DNA from: Alistipes provencensis
GTDB taxonomy: Bacteria > Bacteroidota > Bacteroidia > Bacteroidales > Rikenellaceae
NCBI RefSeq assembly: GCF_900083545.1
Contig: NZ_LT559262.1
Location: 2,818,302 to 2,882,301, forward strand
Length of the DNA stretch: 64,000 nucleotides
Direction: 5' to 3'
The notes beneath the pieces are model-generated. The model had not been told where the DNA came from, made no database searches, and saw nothing but the letters and a program-made list of their open reading frames with translations. The stretch's first letter is position 1. Every line of letters begins with the position of its first letter. Positions 35,288 through 45,035 of this stretch are shown piece after piece. The position numbers were made by a program, and so were the translations under genes.

Positions 35288-35833
35288 ATGAAAGAGACGT
35301 TGATAATTGCAGGATTCGGAGGACAGGGCGTCCTCTCGATGGGTAAGATTCTGGCTTACTCGGGCGTAATGCAGGATTTCGAGGTGACGTGGATGCCCTC
35401 CTACGGTCCCGAGATGCGCGGCGGCACGGCCAACGTGACAGTGATTCTTTCCGATAGGAAGATTTCGTCGCCCATTGCCCACGAGTTCGATACGGCGATC
35501 ATCCTGAACCAGCAGTCGATGGAGAAATTCGAGCCGATGGTCAAGCCCGGCGGCGTGCTGATCTACGACACGAACGGCATCACGCGCCATCCGGTGCGCA
35601 AGGATATCGAGGTCTACGCGATCGACGCCACGGCCGAGTGTGCGAAGATGGGCCAGGCCAAGCTGTTCAACACGATGATTCTGGGCGGTTACCTCAAGGT
35701 GCGTCCTGTAGTCGGGATGGAGAACGTGATGGTGGGCCTGAAAAAGTCGCTCCCCGAGCGTGCGTGGAAGATGCTTCCGGCCAACGAGGAGGCCATCAAG
35801 CACGGCGGCGAGATCATCCGCAAAGTTCGCTGA
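35288..35833 (+). CDS. 2-oxoacid:ferredoxin oxidoreductase gamma subunit
   Basis: The 181-residue subunit starts MKETLIIAGFGGQGVLSMGKILA, the usual gamma-domain signature, and has PSYGPEMRGGTANVTVILSD-like pattern (about 38-56). It completes the four-gene complex, which works in the cytosol coupling 2-oxoacid oxidation to ferredoxin. A terminator follows. Confidence 0.92.
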   Translation: MKETLIIAGFGGQGVLSMGKILAYSGVMQDFEVTWMPSYGPEMRGGTANVTVILSDRKISSPIAHEFDTAIILNQQSMEKFEPMVKPGGVLIYDTNGITRHPVRKDIEVYAIDATAECAKMGQAKLFNTMILGGYLKVRPVVGMENVMVGLKKSLPERAWKMLPANEEAIKHGGEIIRKVR

Positions 35834-35854
35834 TTCGTGCGGAACAAGAAAATG

Positions 35855-35880
35855 AGGCGTCCCGAAAGGGGCGCCTTTTT
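35855..35880 (+). terminator. Intrinsic terminator after the oxidoreductase operon
   Basis: AGGCGTCCC pairs with GGGGCGCCT around GAAA, followed by five T. Confidence 0.8.
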
Positions 35881-36071
35881 GTTGTATCGGGCCGACCGAA
35901 CATGCCGCAGCTCCTAACCGAAACCGTCGTTTGTGTAGACCGATTCGTGCAAGATCGCAAAACGGTGAATAACATGTCGTTAAAAGTACTATTTTAGTGG
36001 ATGAAAGAATAGGTCATATGTTGAAGGGCATTGATTTTGCGTGCCCGTCATTAACTTTAAAATTTCAGACT

Positions 36072-36758
36072 ATGGAAAAGAACGAACAGCAGATGCCGCG
36101 TCTGGGCGAACCCGTTCCGGCATTCGAAGCGATGACCACCAGAGGGAAGATCAGCTTCCCGGGCGATTACAAGGGCAAATGGGTGATCTTGTTCAGCCAT
36201 CCCGCCGACTTTACTCCGATCTGTACGACCGAGATACTTACGTTCGGAGCCCGCATGGCGGAGTTCCGGGCGCTGAACTGCGAATTGGTCGGTTTGTCCG
36301 TGGACAGCCGCAACAGCCATATCGCATGGCTGAAAACCATCCGCGAGAAAATCGAGTACAAGGGCATGAAGGATATAAAGGTCGAGTTTCCGATCATCGA
36401 CGACGTTGCGATGAAGGTGGCGACGCTCTATGGCATGATCCAGCCCGGCGAGAGTCAGACGGCAGCCGTGCGGGCCGTCTTCTTCGTCGATCCGAAGGGC
36501 GTGCTGCGGGCGATGATCTACTATCCGCTGGCGCTGGGCCGCAATTTCGACGAGATCAAGCGCGTGCTGGTCGGCCTGCAGACCATCGACGCTTTCGGCA
36601 TCGCACTGCCTGCCGACTGGCGTCCGGGCGACGAGGTGATCGTGCCGATGAAGGGCGACGATCAGGAGAAGATTCCCGAAGGGGCCAAGTGCTACGACTG
36701 GTTCTTCTGCACCAAGCCGCTCCCGAAAGAGGAGATCGAGAAGAAGATCGGCAAGTAG
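36072..36758 (+). CDS. Peroxiredoxin, Prx6/archaeal type
   Basis: The 228-residue enzyme reduces peroxides. The peroxidatic Cys51 lies in HPADFTPICTTE. Arg and other active-site residues are in the RAVFFVDPKG block. The C-terminal extension CYDWFFC (Cys about 207 and 213) matches the extra cysteines of archaeal-type Prx6 enzymes, which can act as resolving residues. ATG 36072 (MEKNEQQMPRLGEPVPAF) is chosen as the natural start. It is a single-gene unit. Confidence 0.95.
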   Translation: MEKNEQQMPRLGEPVPAFEAMTTRGKISFPGDYKGKWVILFSHPADFTPICTTEILTFGARMAEFRALNCELVGLSVDSRNSHIAWLKTIREKIEYKGMKDIKVEFPIIDDVAMKVATLYGMIQPGESQTAAVRAVFFVDPKGVLRAMIYYPLALGRNFDEIKRVLVGLQTIDAFGIALPADWRPGDEVIVPMKGDDQEKIPEGAKCYDWFFCTKPLPKEEIEKKIGK

Positions 36759-36770
36759 GCCGGACAAGCA

Positions 36771-36801
36771 AGCGAGGCGCCCCGAAAAGGCGCCTCGCTT
36801 C
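36771..36801. terminator. Bidirectional terminator
   Basis: AAGCGAGGCGCC pairs with GGCGCCTCGCTT around CCGAAAA, between the convergent peroxiredoxin and sulfatase-fold genes. Confidence 0.85.
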
Positions 36802-36803
36802 TG

Positions 36804-38558
36804 TTACAGCCGGGATTTGAAATAGTCGGTTCGCAGCAGGATGTCCGAGACCCGCCACAGCTCTTTCCGGTATTGCCGGACCGAATCGCTCCGGTTGCCG
36901 CCCACCCAGCCGCTGGAGTGGTCGGCGGCGCAGTCGCTCTGGTGACGGAAAACGCTCTCGCCCAACCCGTGAAAATCGTAGTCCTGTGCGTGCATCAGGT
37001 CGAGCAGGCTGGGATAGATGTCGATCTGTGCGATGACGTTTCCCGTTTCGGCCTTCAGCGGTGCATTGAGGATGAAGAGCGGGATGTAACGGTCGCTCAA
37101 CTCCCGTTTTTCGCGCCCTTCGTACTGGTTGCGGGTAATGGAGTCATGGTCGCCCGTGATGACGATGATGCTCCTGTCGTAGAGCCCGCACGCCTTGAGC
37201 GAGTCGATGAACCCGCCGAGACAGCGGTCCACATACTGCGCAGTGACCAGATAGTATTTGGCCTCTTCGTCCGGGATGTCGGCATTGTTCAGCGGACTTT
37301 CGATATCCGACTTCGTGTATGGTCCGTGTCCCGACATCGTAACCATCTGGGCATAGAACGGCTGCGGGAGTTCCTTCAGGATTTCGAGTCCGTTTTTGTA
37401 CAGTTCCTCATCGGCGCGGCGCATCGGTCCGCGGCTCAGTTCGTAATGATATCTGTCGAATCCGTAACTCTTCGAGGTGGCCTCCTGATTCCAGTAGTGG
37501 CGGGAGTCGCAGATCAGCGATGCGGAGGTATATCCTCTCCGGGCCAGTGCTTTGGGTAACGCCGGATAGGTATTCCGGCAGCCGTAAAGGCTGGCTGCCG
37601 CCCCGCTTTCAAGCGGCAGCAGTCCGGCGTTGAGCATCAGTTGTGCGTCGGACGACCGCCCGTCCTTCACCTGCGGCAGCACCCGCGGGAAATAGAGTAC
37701 GCTGGTGTCCCGGGCCAGCGAATTCAGGAAGGGCGTTGCCTCCGTGCCGTCGATCTCCAGTCCGATCGGCCAACTGCCCAACGATTCCGCCAGCACGACG
37801 ATCAGGTTTCGGCGATGGTCCGCCACGATCGGTTCCCGGGAGGCGCGGCGCTCCGCGGCTTCGACGAACTGCGCGGCATATTCGCTCTCCTCCGCCGAAC
37901 ATCCGTGCAGGTAGGCGGCCTGATAGGACCAGTAGCCGATCAGTCCGTATTTGTGAAGGCCCACCATGATTTCGTTCCGGAACCAAGGCCATGGGTGTTT
38001 GAACTCATTGGGGTCATTGAAATACGGTGGAATGGTGGTGACGACGATCAGCAGCAGGCTGACGGTCAAACCCGTGGTGCGGAGGCGTCTCCCCCCCCCT
38101 CCCGATATACGGCGTCCGAAAAGGATATACCCTGCGGCAAAACAAACCGACGGAAACACGATCCACAGGTCTGAGGCCCGCATCGAGGCGCAGATGCTCG
38201 GGCCGAGCCCCCGGAGGTTGTTCACCATCAGGTAGGAGTTCAGCGGCATGATGCTGTAATAAATACGGTAATACCAGACGTTCGACAGCAGGTAGAGATT
38301 AACCAGCACGATCCAGAGAAACAACCAGCGTTTCCGGTACAGAAACCAGACGGGAAGCGCCAGCAGCATGGCGTCCGCGGCACGCTGGGCCCAGATGGCA
38401 AAATAGTGGTGATGGTAAATGTCCCATACCTCATCTACGATCGTCAGGGTGATGTAGAAAGCCAGTGTCAGCAGCAGATAGGTCGCTATCCTTCCATAAC
38501 GGCCCATTCGACCGGTGGGTAAGTCCGGTCGTTCGGGGTTTTGCATACGAAGTTTCAT
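36804..38558 (-). CDS. LtaS/sulfatase-fold membrane phosphotransferase
   Basis: The 584-residue protein has about five N-terminal membrane segments (24-45, 60-78, 80-100, 130-148, 162-178) and an extracytoplasmic alkaline-phosphatase-like domain (about 250-540). Motifs are VVLAESLGSWP (metal Glu), GRSSDAQLMLNAGLLP (probable nucleophile Ser/Thr region), SGHGPYTK and ITGDHDS (metal ligands). It probably transfers phospho-alcohol groups to a lipid or glycan. Codons near 153-156 contain nine G (38091-38099) between the last two membrane segments; a slip would remove the catalytic domain. Confidence 0.85.
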   Translation of the reverse strand: MKLRMQNPERPDLPTGRMGRYGRIATYLLLTLAFYITLTIVDEVWDIYHHHYFAIWAQRAADAMLLALPVWFLYRKRWLFLWIVLVNLYLLSNVWYYRIYYSIMPLNSYLMVNNLRGLGPSICASMRASDLWIVFPSVCFAAGYILFGRRISGGGGRRLRTTGLTVSLLLIVVTTIPPYFNDPNEFKHPWPWFRNEIMVGLHKYGLIGYWSYQAAYLHGCSAEESEYAAQFVEAAERRASREPIVADHRRNLIVVLAESLGSWPIGLEIDGTEATPFLNSLARDTSVLYFPRVLPQVKDGRSSDAQLMLNAGLLPLESGAAASLYGCRNTYPALPKALARRGYTSASLICDSRHYWNQEATSKSYGFDRYHYELSRGPMRRADEELYKNGLEILKELPQPFYAQMVTMSGHGPYTKSDIESPLNNADIPDEEAKYYLVTAQYVDRCLGGFIDSLKACGLYDRSIIVITGDHDSITRNQYEGREKRELSDRYIPLFILNAPLKAETGNVIAQIDIYPSLLDLMHAQDYDFHGLGESVFRHQSDCAADHSSGWVGGNRSDSVRQYRKELWRVSDILLRTDYFKSRL

Positions 38559-38636
38559 TTGACGGTGTATCTTTTACAACCGAAGACCGTGATGGGACGG
38601 TTTTCGGGAAAAACGGTTCAGCAGCGAAGAATCGGG

Positions 38637-39608
38637 TTATTTTTGGAATCTGTATTGGTTCACGTCGCGCCAGCCCAACAGCAGGTCGCGCACCGGGAGC
38701 CGTTTCTTGCCGGCTATCTGCAACTCCCCGACAACGATCCATCCGTCGGCGCACGCCACGCGGATAAAGGTCCGGCCGTCGCTCTCAACCGTGCCGCACG
38801 GCAGGCCGTGGGAGGCGGCTTCGAACGTCGCCGAGAACAGCTTGGCGCTCTGCGGCTCCTCGTCGCCCTCGCGGAACATCCCGGTCCACGCCGCCGGATA
38901 CGGCGACAGGCCGCGGATGAAATCCGCGATGCGCCGGCCCGGAAGCGTCCAGTCGATCCGGCAGTCCTCCTTGAAAATCTTGGGGGCGGGCCGCAGCGTC
39001 GACTCGTCGATGTGCTGTTGCTCGACGGGCTGAATCTCCCCTGCGGCGAGGCGCTCCACGGTTTCGGTGACCAACGTAGTTCCGGTGGTCATCAGCTTTT
39101 CGTAGAGCGTCCCGACGCTGTCTTCCGGGAGAATGGGCACCCGGACCTGTCCGATGATGCCGCCCTTGTCGATCTCGTGGTTCAGGAGAAACGTGGTGAC
39201 GCCTGTCTCGGTCTCGCCGTTGATGATCGCCCAGTTGATCGGCGCCGCCCCGCGGTACTGGGGCAGCAGCGACGCATGGAGGTTGAAAGTCCCCAGTTGC
39301 GGCATGGCCCAGATCACCTCGGGAAGCATTCGGAAGGCGATCACGATGCCCAAGTCGGGCCGCAACGCCTGCATCGCCCCGACGAACTCCGGGTCTTTCA
39401 GCTTTTCGGGTTGCAGGACGGGAAGTCCCAGCTCCAGCGCGGCGATCTTAACTTCGCTCTGGTGGAGTTTCCGGCCCCGTCCGGCGGGTTTGTCGGGTGT
39501 GGTCACCACACCCACGACGTTGTAGCCGCCGGCGACGAGCGCCCGCAGCGAAGGCACGGCGAATTCGGGCGTGCCCATGAATACGATGCGAAGGTCTTTG
39601 GCGTTCAT
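38637..39608 (-). CDS. fmt: Methionyl-tRNA formyltransferase
   Basis: The 323-residue enzyme formylates initiator Met-tRNA in the cytosol. It starts MNAKDLRIVFMGTPEFAVPSL (shown in part), has the loop TTPDKPAGRGRKL and the catalytic NLHASLLPQYRGAAPI with Asn and His, and the Asp in the ETETGVTTFLL block region. The C-terminal anticodon-side domain ends with DLLLGWRDVNQYRFQK. ATG 39608 overlaps the stop of the VOC gene (ATGA). Confidence 0.95.
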   Translation of the reverse strand: MNAKDLRIVFMGTPEFAVPSLRALVAGGYNVVGVVTTPDKPAGRGRKLHQSEVKIAALELGLPVLQPEKLKDPEFVGAMQALRPDLGIVIAFRMLPEVIWAMPQLGTFNLHASLLPQYRGAAPINWAIINGETETGVTTFLLNHEIDKGGIIGQVRVPILPEDSVGTLYEKLMTTGTTLVTETVERLAAGEIQPVEQQHIDESTLRPAPKIFKEDCRIDWTLPGRRIADFIRGLSPYPAAWTGMFREGDEEPQSAKLFSATFEAASHGLPCGTVESDGRTFIRVACADGWIVVGELQIAGKKRLPVRDLLLGWRDVNQYRFQK

Positions 39609-39997
39609 GATGTCTGTTTGCAGGTAAGTTCGATCTGGTTTCCGTTCGGATCGGCCGCGACACTCTCGAAATAACCGTCGCCCGTGATGCGGGGCTCGCC
39701 GAGAATCGGGTGATTGTCGCTGCGGAGCCGCTCGGTCAGTGCGAGCACTTCTTCGCGGCTGCCGAGTTCGAAAGCCATGTGGCATAGTCCCAGTTGCATG
39801 GCCGAGTTGCGGCCCCGGATGTCCGTTCGGCGCATCAGTTCCAGCCGGCACCCTCCGCCGAACGCCACGAAATAGGATTCGAACCCTTTGGCCGGATTCG
39901 TGTATTTGCCGTTGCTGACACCTCCGAAGTAGCGGACATAGAAATCCCGCAACTCCTCCAGCCGTTCGGTCCAGATGGCGATGTGTGCGATCTCCAT
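39605..39997 (-). CDS. VOC (glyoxalase/bleomycin resistance) family protein
   Basis: The 130-residue protein starts MEIAHIAIWTERLEELRDFY and ends with DPNGNQIELTCK, the two ends of the vicinal oxygen chelate fold. His5 and Glu near 125 are likely metal ligands. The substrate is unknown. It lies between ribAB and fmt in a leftward run, 4 bases after ribAB and overlapping fmt. Confidence 0.9.
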   Translation of the reverse strand: MEIAHIAIWTERLEELRDFYVRYFGGVSNGKYTNPAKGFESYFVAFGGGCRLELMRRTDIRGRNSAMQLGLCHMAFELGSREEVLALTERLRSDNHPILGEPRITGDGYFESVAADPNGNQIELTCKQTS

Positions 39998-40001
39998 TTT
40001 G

Positions 40002-41225
40002 CTATTTTTTCTCCAGACCCAGCGTGTGGTGCATGCGCTCCTGCTTGGTCTCCAGATAGTGTTCGTTGTAAGGGTTCGGGGCGATCACGATGGGCACGAT
40101 CTCGTCGATGCAGAGTCCGTAGCCCTCCAGTCCGGCCCGCTTGAGCGGGTTGTTGGTCATCAGGCGCATGTGGCGGATGCCCAGCTCGCGGATGATGCTC
40201 GCGCCCACGCCGTAGTCGCGCTCGTCGGCCTTGAAGCCCAGCTTGAGGTTGGCATCGACGGTGTCGAGCCCCTCGTCCTGCAACTTGTAGGCGTGAATCT
40301 TGTTGCAGAGCCCGATGCCGCGGCCCTCCTGATTGAGATAGATGACGGCGCCCTTGCCCTCCTTTTCGATCATCTGCATGGCGTGGTGCAACTGTTCGCC
40401 GCAGTCGCAGCGGTACGAACCGAAGATGTCGCCCGTGACGCACGACGAGTGTACGCGCACCAGCACGGGTTCGTCCTCCGTCCACTCCCCTTTCGTCAGG
40501 GCTACATGCTCCACGCCGTTCGATTTCTGGCGGAACGGCGTGATGCGGAACCCGCCCCACTCCGTGGGCAGGGGAACCGTCACGCCCTTCTCGATGATCG
40601 ACTCCTCCTTGAGGCGGTAGGCGATCAGCGAGGCGATCGAGATGATCTTCAGGTCGAACTTCTTGGCGATCTCCACCAACTGCGGCAGACGGGCCATCGT
40701 GCCGTCCTCGTTCATGATCTCGATCAGTGCGCCTGCGGGCTGCAATCCGGCCAGACGGGCCAGATCGATGGCCGCCTCGGTGTGTCCCGGACGGCGCAGC
40801 ACGCCCTTGTCGCGGGCGCGCAGGGGATTGATATGTCCCGGACGGCCCAGATCGGTGGGTTTCGTTTCGGGATCGGCCAGCGCGCGGATCGTTGCGGCGC
40901 GGTCGTGGATCGAGACGCCCGTGGTGCAGTCGTTGCCCAGCAGATCGACCGTCACGGTGAAGGGCGTGCCCAGCAGCGAGGTGTTGTTCTCCTCCATCAT
41001 ATTGAGGCCCAGCTCGGCGCAGCGTTTCTCCGACAGCGGGGCGCACAGTACGCCGCGGCCCTCCTTGAGCATGAAATTCACGATCTCGGGAGTGATCTTC
41101 TCCGCGGCGACGATGAAGTCGCCCTCGTTTTCGCGGTCCTCGTCGTCGACGACGATAACGGGTTTGCCGATGCGGAAGTCTTCGATAACCTCCTCTACAC
41201 TATTCAGAATCGTGTTTTTTGCCAT
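40002..41225 (-). CDS. ribBA: Bifunctional DHBP synthase/GTP cyclohydrolase II
   Basis: The 407-residue fusion performs both entry reactions of riboflavin synthesis. Residues 1-200 (RibB) contain [24 protein letters not shown] and [14 protein letters not shown]. Residues 205-407 (RibA) contain the zinc site [15 protein letters not shown] and [11 protein letters not shown], and the [14 protein letters not shown] block. The first 26 bases overlap the end of the LptF/G gene, so translation may be coupled. Confidence 0.96.
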   Translation of the reverse strand: MAKNTILNSVEEVIEDFRIGKPVIVVDDEDRENEGDFIVAAEKITPEIVNFMLKEGRGVLCAPLSEKRCAELGLNMMEENNTSLLGTPFTVTVDLLGNDCTTGVSIHDRAATIRALADPETKPTDLGRPGHINPLRARDKGVLRRPGHTEAAIDLARLAGLQPAGALIEIMNEDGTMARLPQLVEIAKKFDLKIISIASLIAYRLKEESIIEKGVTVPLPTEWGGFRITPFRQKSNGVEHVALTKGEWTEDEPVLVRVHSSCVTGDIFGSYRCDCGEQLHHAMQMIEKEGKGAVIYLNQEGRGIGLCNKIHAYKLQDEGLDTVDANLKLGFKADERDYGVGASIIRELGIRHMRLMTNNPLKRAGLEGYGLCIDEIVPIVIAPNPYNEHYLETKQERMHHTLGLEKK

Positions 41226-42702
41226 TTCGTTTGAATTTTATCGCGTTCGTCATTTTTTTGATTCCCGGGGTCAGTTTGTCCCGCAGCGCCTTCAGTTTTC
41301 CGGCGTACCAGTCCGTATCGAGCAATGCCGAGTCGTTGGTGGCCTTGTAGGTAAGGTATACGGCGATCGGCGTGAGGATGAAGGTCGAGAGCCACATGCC
41401 GTAAACGGCGTCCCAGTTACCCTCCTTGGCCAGCTTCTCGCCCGAGAGACTGATGATGTAATAGATCACGAAGAAGATTACCGACACCACCACCGGCAGT
41501 CCCAGTCCGCCGCGGCGGATGATGGCGCCCAGCGGCGCGCCGATCAGGAAAAAGATCAGGATCGACACCGGGAGCGATATTTTCTTGTGCCACTCGACCT
41601 TCGAGCGGTAGAGCTGGTTGAGCGCCTCCTTGGCGGCCGATTCGTCGAACGCGAACATGTTGCGCGAGTTCTTGGCCAGCGTCCGGGCCTGATCCCATAC
41701 GCGCTCCTTGTCGCGCGTGGACAATCCGGCGATCGAATCCTGCGCCAGCATGTCACGGAAATGGCGCTTGTCGACCTGCAGGCTGTCGGGCAGCGGCAGT
41801 ACGGTGTTGTCGCGGGCGAAAATCTGCTCTTTCAGCAGCGGTTCGTAGGAGCTCGTCGTGGCGGCGTTGACCTTTATCTCCAGCGAGTCGATGTCGTGCT
41901 GAAGCTCCTGAATGTTCTTGGTCTGGCTGTTCGAGAAGAGGTCGGCATCGGTGCGTCCCTGTGCGAATCCGTCCATCGGGATCACCTGCTTCTGCAGCTC
42001 GAACGTGTGGTGGCGCAGGGCGCTCTTGGTGAACCACTGGCTGTTGCGCGTCTGCTCGTAGGTCTCGCCGTGGAAGAGCGTCACCAGCAGGTACCGCTTG
42101 TCGTCCGAAAGGCGGATGTAGCCCGAGTCGGCGACGATGGTGTTCATGTTGCCGTTGGCGGCGCGGTTGTCGTAGATCAGCACGTTGTGCAGCAGGTGCG
42201 TGTCGGGCTCTTGGTGGCTCACGCGGATCGACATGTTTTCGATCCCGTTGAAGAAGAGCCCGTCCTGAAATTCGAGGGCCTGCTTCTGTTGTCGGATGTC
42301 GTAAAGCGTGCTGTACAGCTTCTTGTTGGCGTTCGGGACGAGGTTGTTGCCGATGAAGAAACTGCCGACGGAGACGAACGCCACCAGTATGATGAGCGGC
42401 TTGGTGATTTGCACCAGCGACATGCCGGCCGATTTCATGGCCAGCAGTTCGTAGTTCTCGCCCAGATTGCCCATGGTCATGATCGCCGCCAGCAGCATCG
42501 AGAGCGGCAGTCCCATCGGGATCATGTTGGCCATGAAGTAGGTCATCAGCTCGATGATGATTCCGGCGCTCAGGCCCTTGCCCACCAGTTCGTCGATATA
42601 ACGCCACACGATGTTCATCATCAGCACGAACATGACGATGAAGAACGTGAGGACCATCGGCCCCAAGTAGGATTTCAGAACGAGTTTATGGATGGTCTTC
42701 AT
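41200..42702 (-). CDS. LptF/LptG family permease
   Basis: The 500-residue inner-membrane protein belongs to the YjgP/YjgQ family that, with LptB, extracts lipopolysaccharide. It starts [16 protein letters not shown], has membrane segments near 12-35, 55-78 and 100-120, a long periplasmic region (about 130-370), and three more segments (about 385-405, 410-430, 440-460). Its length is greater than the E. coli proteins (about 360), as is usual in Bacteroidetes. Only one copy is seen here. The ATG overlaps the ABC permease stop (ATGA). Confidence 0.92.
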   Translation of the reverse strand: MKTIHKLVLKSYLGPMVLTFFIVMFVLMMNIVWRYIDELVGKGLSAGIIIELMTYFMANMIPMGLPLSMLLAAIMTMGNLGENYELLAMKSAGMSLVQITKPLIILVAFVSVGSFFIGNNLVPNANKKLYSTLYDIRQQKQALEFQDGLFFNGIENMSIRVSHQEPDTHLLHNVLIYDNRAANGNMNTIVADSGYIRLSDDKRYLLVTLFHGETYEQTRNSQWFTKSALRHHTFELQKQVIPMDGFAQGRTDADLFSNSQTKNIQELQHDIDSLEIKVNAATTSSYEPLLKEQIFARDNTVLPLPDSLQVDKRHFRDMLAQDSIAGLSTRDKERVWDQARTLAKNSRNMFAFDESAAKEALNQLYRSKVEWHKKISLPVSILIFFLIGAPLGAIIRRGGLGLPVVVSVIFFVIYYIISLSGEKLAKEGNWDAVYGMWLSTFILTPIAVYLTYKATNDSALLDTDWYAGKLKALRDKLTPGIKKMTNAIKFKRNGKKHDSE

Positions 42703-43532
42703 GCGGCTGCTCGCTGTTTTTTGCTACGCAAAGATACAAGTTTTACCAGTATAAGCGTAAGAGTGAGGGTAAATATTATGGCGGCGCCGGGCGGAACCTC
42801 GAAATTGTAGCTGGCGACGAGCCCCGCGACGTTGCCCGCGACGGCTACGAGGGGCGCCGTGAGGGCGATGGTGCGGTACGAACGCGAAAGCGTGTTGACG
42901 ATCACCACGGGCATCGTCACGAGCGAGATCAGCAGCACGATGCCCATGATGCGGATCGAGAGGACGATTGTCACGGCGACCAGCGCGGCCATCAGGTAGG
43001 AGATCACGCGCGTGGGGATGCCCCGGCTGCGGGCGAAGTCGCGGTCGAAGGCGACATACATCACGGGCCGCAGCCACAGGAGGGCTCCGGCGACGATCAC
43101 GGCCGTCAGCGCGGCCAGCGACACGACGTCGCTGTCGGTGACGGTCACGATGCTCCCGAAGAGGTAGGCCGACAGGTCGCCCGAGGTGTAGCCCGGGCGC
43201 AGGCTCATGAACAGCGCCCCGACGGCCATGCCGACGGACCAGATGATGCCGATGGCCGAATCCTCGCGGATGTGCCCCCGGCTGCCGGCCCATTCGATGC
43301 CCAGCGCCGAGAGGACGGCGAATACCAGCGCCCCGATGATCGGGTTCGCCCCCAGATAGAAGGCGATGCCCAGTCCGCCGAACGAGGCGTGGGTGATGCC
43401 TCCGGCGAGGAAAACCATGCGGCGGCAGACGACATAGGTTCCTATGACTCCGCACGTTATGCCCGAAAGCACACACGCCGTGAGTGCGTTCGAGAGATAG
43501 CCGTATTGGATCAGGTCGCTGAAAAATTCCAT
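42699..43532 (-). CDS. Metal (Zn/Mn) ABC transporter permease
   Basis: The 277-residue protein starts MEFFSDLIQYGYLSNALTAC (ATG 43532), and has about eight membrane segments typical of the ABC-3/ZnuB family. Blocks include GTYVVCRRMVFLAGGITHASFGGLG-like pattern near residues 31-55 and DFARSRGIP. It would import zinc or manganese with an ATPase and binding protein that are not adjacent. Its end overlaps the LptF/G start. Confidence 0.9.
   Translation of the reverse strand: MEFFSDLIQYGYLSNALTACVLSGITCGVIGTYVVCRRMVFLAGGITHASFGGLGIAFYLGANPIIGALVFAVLSALGIEWAGSRGHIREDSAIGIIWSVGMAVGALFMSLRPGYTSGDLSAYLFGSIVTVTDSDVVSLAALTAVIVAGALLWLRPVMYVAFDRDFARSRGIPTRVISYLMAALVAVTIVLSIRIMGIVLLISLVTMPVVIVNTLSRSYRTIALTAPLVAVAGNVAGLVASYNFEVPPGAAIIFTLTLTLILVKLVSLRSKKQRAAA
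42729..42736 (-). promoter_or_regulatory. Possible internal promoter for the LptF/G gene
   Basis: On the minus strand TATCTTTG fits the -7 consensus and lies 27 bases before the LptF/G ATG, inside the end of the ABC permease gene. No good -33 box is seen. Confidence 0.35.
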
Positions 43533-43701
43533 ATCTTTCCAAGGGCGAAGTTGTCGGTTGTGTATCAACGATATACCGTGGACAGATGTCGCCGTGCTTC
43601 TTTTGCGTTGTTTAATTGCGCGCAAATTTACGCTTTTTTATCGGAAAAGCCTCCTCCTTTCGCACAGTTTTCGTAATTTCGTGCCGGAAAAATACGAATC
43701 T

Positions 43702-45000
43702 ATGCAACCTCGCAGAGTCAATTTTCATACCTTGGGCTGCAAGCTCAATTTCTCGGAGTCCTCGACCCTCGCCCGCGAGTTCGAGCGCGGCGGTTTCGTC
43801 CGCGTGGCCCCCACGGCCGAGGCGGACATCTGCGTCATCAACAGTTGTTCGGTGACCGAGCATGCCGACAAGAAATGCCGCAACCTGATCCGCAAGCTCC
43901 ACCGGCGCAACCCTGCGGCGATCATCGCCGTGACGGGGTGTTACGCGCAGTTGAAACCGCAGGAGATAGCCGCCATCGACGGTGTCGATATCGTGTTGAG
44001 CAACAACGACAAGGGAGCGTTATTTAAACGGGTGCTTGAACTGTCGGGCAAAGGCCGTGCGCAGGTGTACAGTTGCGACACCGCGTCGCTCACGTCGTTC
44101 TTCGCGGCCTTCTCGAGCGGCGACCGCACGCGGGCTTTCCTGAAGGTGCAGGACGGGTGCGACTACTGCTGCTCCTACTGCACGATCCACTACGCCCGCG
44201 GTTCGAGCCGTAATATGCCGATCGCCGACCTCGTGGCCGAGGCGCGTCAGATTGCGGCGGCGGGCCAGAAGGAGATCGTCCTGACGGGCGTCAACACGGG
44301 GGATTTCGGCCGCACGACGGGCGAGAAATTCATCGACCTGCTGCGGGCGCTCAACGAAGTCGAGGGGATCGAACGCTACCGCATTTCGTCGATCGAACCG
44401 AATCTCCTAACCGACGAGATCATAGCCTTTTGCGCCGCGTCACCTAAATTCATGCATCACTTCCACATCCCGCTCCAGAGCGGTTCGGACAAGATACTCG
44501 GGCTGATGCGCCGCCGTTACACCACGGCGCGTTTCGCCGAGCGGATCGCGGCCGTGAGGCGGCTGATGCCCGACGCCTTCATCGGCATCGACGTGATCGT
44601 GGGCTTTCCGGGCGAGACCGATGCCGATTTCCGCACGACCTATGATTTTCTGGCGGGACTGGAACCCGCTTTCCTGCATATCTTTCCCTTCTCGGAGCGT
44701 CCCGGAACCCCGGCCGTCGAGCTGCCCGGCAAGGTGCAGTCGTCGGTGGCCACGGAGCGAGTGGCCGAGTTGGAGGGCCTCTGCGACCGCCTGCACGGTG
44801 CATTCTGCGCCCGGGCCGTCGGGACGGAGGATACGGTGCTCTTCGAAAGTACGCGACGCGGGGGCATGATGTTCGGCTTTACGGGCAACTACCGGCGGGT
44901 GAAGGCCCCCTACGATGCCGCGAAGGTCAACACGCTCTGCCGCGTGAAACTCGGGGAGATGGACGAATCTCACGATCTGATGGGGGAAATCCGGGATTAA
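43702..45000 (+). CDS. mtaB: tRNA (N6-threonylcarbamoyladenosine37-C2)-methylthiotransferase MtaB
   Basis: The 432-residue radical SAM enzyme adds a methylthio group to t6A37 of tRNA. The N-terminal UPF0004 domain has Cys ligands in TLGCKLNFSES (about 13), INSCSVTE (about 49) and VTGCYAQ (about 79). The radical SAM motif CDYCCSYC (CxxxCxxC) is near 153-160. The C-terminal TRAM-like region begins near 380. ATG 43702 (MQPRRVNFHTLGCKLN) is the natural start. It diverges from the ABC permease gene. Confidence 0.94.
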   Translation: MQPRRVNFHTLGCKLNFSESSTLAREFERGGFVRVAPTAEADICVINSCSVTEHADKKCRNLIRKLHRRNPAAIIAVTGCYAQLKPQEIAAIDGVDIVLSNNDKGALFKRVLELSGKGRAQVYSCDTASLTSFFAAFSSGDRTRAFLKVQDGCDYCCSYCTIHYARGSSRNMPIADLVAEARQIAAAGQKEIVLTGVNTGDFGRTTGEKFIDLLRALNEVEGIERYRISSIEPNLLTDEIIAFCAASPKFMHHFHIPLQSGSDKILGLMRRRYTTARFAERIAAVRRLMPDAFIGIDVIVGFPGETDADFRTTYDFLAGLEPAFLHIFPFSERPGTPAVELPGKVQSSVATERVAELEGLCDRLHGAFCARAVGTEDTVLFESTRRGGMMFGFTGNYRRVKAPYDAAKVNTLCRVKLGEMDESHDLMGEIRD

Positions 45001-45004
45001 TCAC

Positions 45005-45012
45005 TATATTTG
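45005..45012 (+). promoter_or_regulatory. -7 box upstream of the HAMP-sensor/trkH genes
   Basis: TATATTTG lies just after the mtaB stop and 24 bases before the sensor ATG. It probably starts the sensor-trkH-SPOR transcript. Confidence 0.55.
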
Positions 45013-45035
45013 CAGGAACGTTAAACAATGGAGAT

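Noticed and set aside
33113..35803. 896-codon minus-strand ORF
   Set aside because: It is antisense to the four oxidoreductase subunit genes, which have clear domain signatures.
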